DNA of 6,451 nt from Thermoprotei archaeon (GTDB lineage Archaea > Thermoproteota > Methanomethylicia > Nezhaarchaeales > WYZ-LMO8), in NCBI GenBank assembly GCA_003649565.1, contig QMSF01000056.1:1-6451 (forward strand), read 5' to 3'. The translations under genes and the position numbers were made by a program. Below, one piece after another: positions 5,717-6,451 of the stretch. The notes under the pieces were generated by a model, which saw only the letters and a program-made list of their open reading frames with translations, was not told where the DNA came from and searched no databases. Every line of letters starts with the position of its first letter. Positions within the stretch are counted from its first letter, which is position 1.

Positions 5717-6220
5717 ATGAGCGAAACATCAGATCAAGAATTCGAATTATTTGCTGCTTATAAAATCTCCATAGAATACCCGTCAGGTTGGGAAATACAA
5801 ATCAAAGCATTAAAACGAGATCAAGGCGTCGTCTCATTTAAAAGTAAAAATGAGGAATGTGTATGCACCTTAACATGGGGTCCTCTAAAAGGCGTCCAAA
5901 AGAAATTTAGTGATCCTGAAGAGCAAGCTCAAAGCGTAATAGATGGCTTTAGAGAGAAAAGCGGCATTAAGGACTTCGCGCTGTTAGAAAAAAGAAGGCT
6001 TACAATCAATGGACATGAAGCTGCTATGCTTCGTGTCAAGGCTAAATTGAAACTAGGCAGCCTTTTATCAAGAACATGGCTTTCAAGCAACATCCAAGCC
6101 CTTTACCTTTATTGTGACGAGACCGAGAGGTACCTCATAGTTTATGCCTTAAGCCCCCCTCAGGAAGACGATTACTTAAACATCTTTAGTCACATGATTC
6201 AATCATTAAAGTGCCATTAA
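5717..6220 (+). CDS. Uncharacterised small protein, PsbP/Mog1/DcrB-like fold suspected
   Basis: This 167-residue protein has no signal peptide, membrane segment or catalytic motif that I recognise, so it is probably cytoplasmic. The N-terminus reads AAYKISIEYPSGWEI (13-27), the hallmark opening of PsbP/DcrB-like alpha/beta/alpha proteins. An INGHEAAMLRVKAKL strand follows (97-111), then ALYLYCDETERYLIVYALSP (128-147) and the helix FSHMIQSLKCH at the very end (157-167), again as in that superfamily. The function is unknown; homologues are ligand- or partner-binding proteins, not clear enzymes. Three cysteines (C48, C50, C133) plus the terminal C166-H167 are notable. The start ATG has no good Shine-Dalgarno, which fits a very short leader. 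It stands alone after tRNA-Ser, and its stop directly abuts the stop of the convergent ASCH gene. I am confident it is a gene and only moderately confident of the fold. Confidence 0.82.
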   Translation: MSETSDQEFELFAAYKISIEYPSGWEIQIKALKRDQGVVSFKSKNEECVCTLTWGPLKGVQKKFSDPEEQAQSVIDGFREKSGIKDFALLEKRRLTINGHEAAMLRVKAKLKLGSLLSRTWLSSNIQALYLYCDETERYLIVYALSPPQEDDYLNIFSHMIQSLKCH

Positions 6221-6451
6221 CTAAAGCTCTTCCCCCTGTTTTTGCATTTCAAAGCTTATTATACACACCTTGCTCTTGCCACCTATCCTACCATAATGCC
6301 TTCTAAGGGCCTTTACGAGTTGACTTAAATTCTCAAATCCATCTCTCTTGGCATCTTCATCCGTTAACTCTTCAAGAGTTTTCTTTTCCACCTTTGTGAT
6401 TTTAGCTGTCCCTAAGACCTCTCCACCTGCAACTATTTTGACCTCATCTCC
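6221..6451 (-). CDS. ASCH-domain (PUA-like) protein, C-terminal 76 residues only
   Basis: The gene enters from beyond the right edge, so only the last 76 codons plus TAG are present and the start is missing. The visible part reads GDEVKIVAGGEVLGTAKITKV, then LEELTDEDAKRDGFENLSQL, LVKALRRHYG and KVCIISFEM. This is the usual C-terminal half of an archaeal ASCH domain: a strand with a GD turn, the LTDEDAKRDGF segment, a helix, and a final strand. ASCH domains share the PUA-like beta-barrel and are predicted RNA-binding proteins; some members are reported ribonucleases or deaminating hydrolases. No precise function can be given from this fragment. It converges on the PsbP-like gene with no base between the stops. 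Confidence 0.82.
   Translation of the reverse strand, partial: GDEVKIVAGGEVLGTAKITKVEKKTLEELTDEDAKRDGFENLSQLVKALRRHYGRIGGKSKVCIISFEMQKQGEEL

Noticed and set aside
5548..5763. Plus-strand open frame of 71 codons across the tRNA
   Set aside because: It runs through the tRNA-Ser gene and into the PsbP-like gene in another frame, so it is an artefact of the GC-rich tRNA.
1..6451. Mobile element, CRISPR array or defence island
   Set aside because: No transposase, integrase, terminal repeats, target duplications or regularly spaced repeats were seen. The tRNA has no nearby partial duplicate of its 3' end that would mark an attachment site.

Overview
The window looks like core chromosome of an archaeon. 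A TACK-type lineage is a guess, because no gene here settles the phylum. The archaeal signs are an Orc1/Cdc6 initiator, a DUF99 protein, an AbrB-PhoU fusion, a TtuA/Ncs6-type thiolase, TATA/BRE-like promoters giving very short leaders, and a tRNA-Ser gene with a short intron at the canonical 37/38 site and an encoded CCA. The sequence is moderately AT-rich with uniform composition. I see no phage, transposon, CRISPR or plasmid signal, and no clear new multi-gene system.

Layout. Bases 1-185 carry no gene I can support, but hold a TATA-like box flanked by two exact copies of a 10-base repeat. A third, inverted near-copy covers the start codon of the next gene. At 186-1133 (+) is a TtuA/Ncs6-family tRNA 2-thiolation enzyme. 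A 134-base gap then holds a weak terminator, three consecutive small dyads and a promoter positioned for leaderless transcription. Next comes a probable three-gene operon: cdc6 (1268-2488), a DUF99 protein (2503-3072) and an AbrB-PhoU regulator (3126-4118). On the minus strand, a phosphohexomutase (4115-5482) converges on the operon and shares a 4-base stop overlap with it. It starts from a TTG behind a strong Shine-Dalgarno site. A 59-base divergent spacer separates its start from tRNA-Ser(CGA) at 5542-5650 (+). This is followed by a small PsbP/DcrB-like protein of unknown function (5717-6220, +). The 3' end of an ASCH-domain gene (6221-6451, -) abuts it with no gap and runs off the window.

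Together the genes cover tRNA maturation and decoding (thiolase, tRNA-Ser), replication initiation (Cdc6), probable phosphate-linked regulation (AbrB-PhoU) and sugar-phosphate supply for cell-surface glycans (mutase). Translation starts look mixed: very short leaders without a Shine-Dalgarno at the heads of transcripts, and Shine-Dalgarno sites before the AbrB-PhoU and mutase genes. The points most worth checking are the repeat/hairpin over the thiolase start, the imperfect intron splice motif in the tRNA, the dyads upstream of cdc6, the altered sugar-recognition loop of the mutase and the uncharacterised PsbP-like protein.
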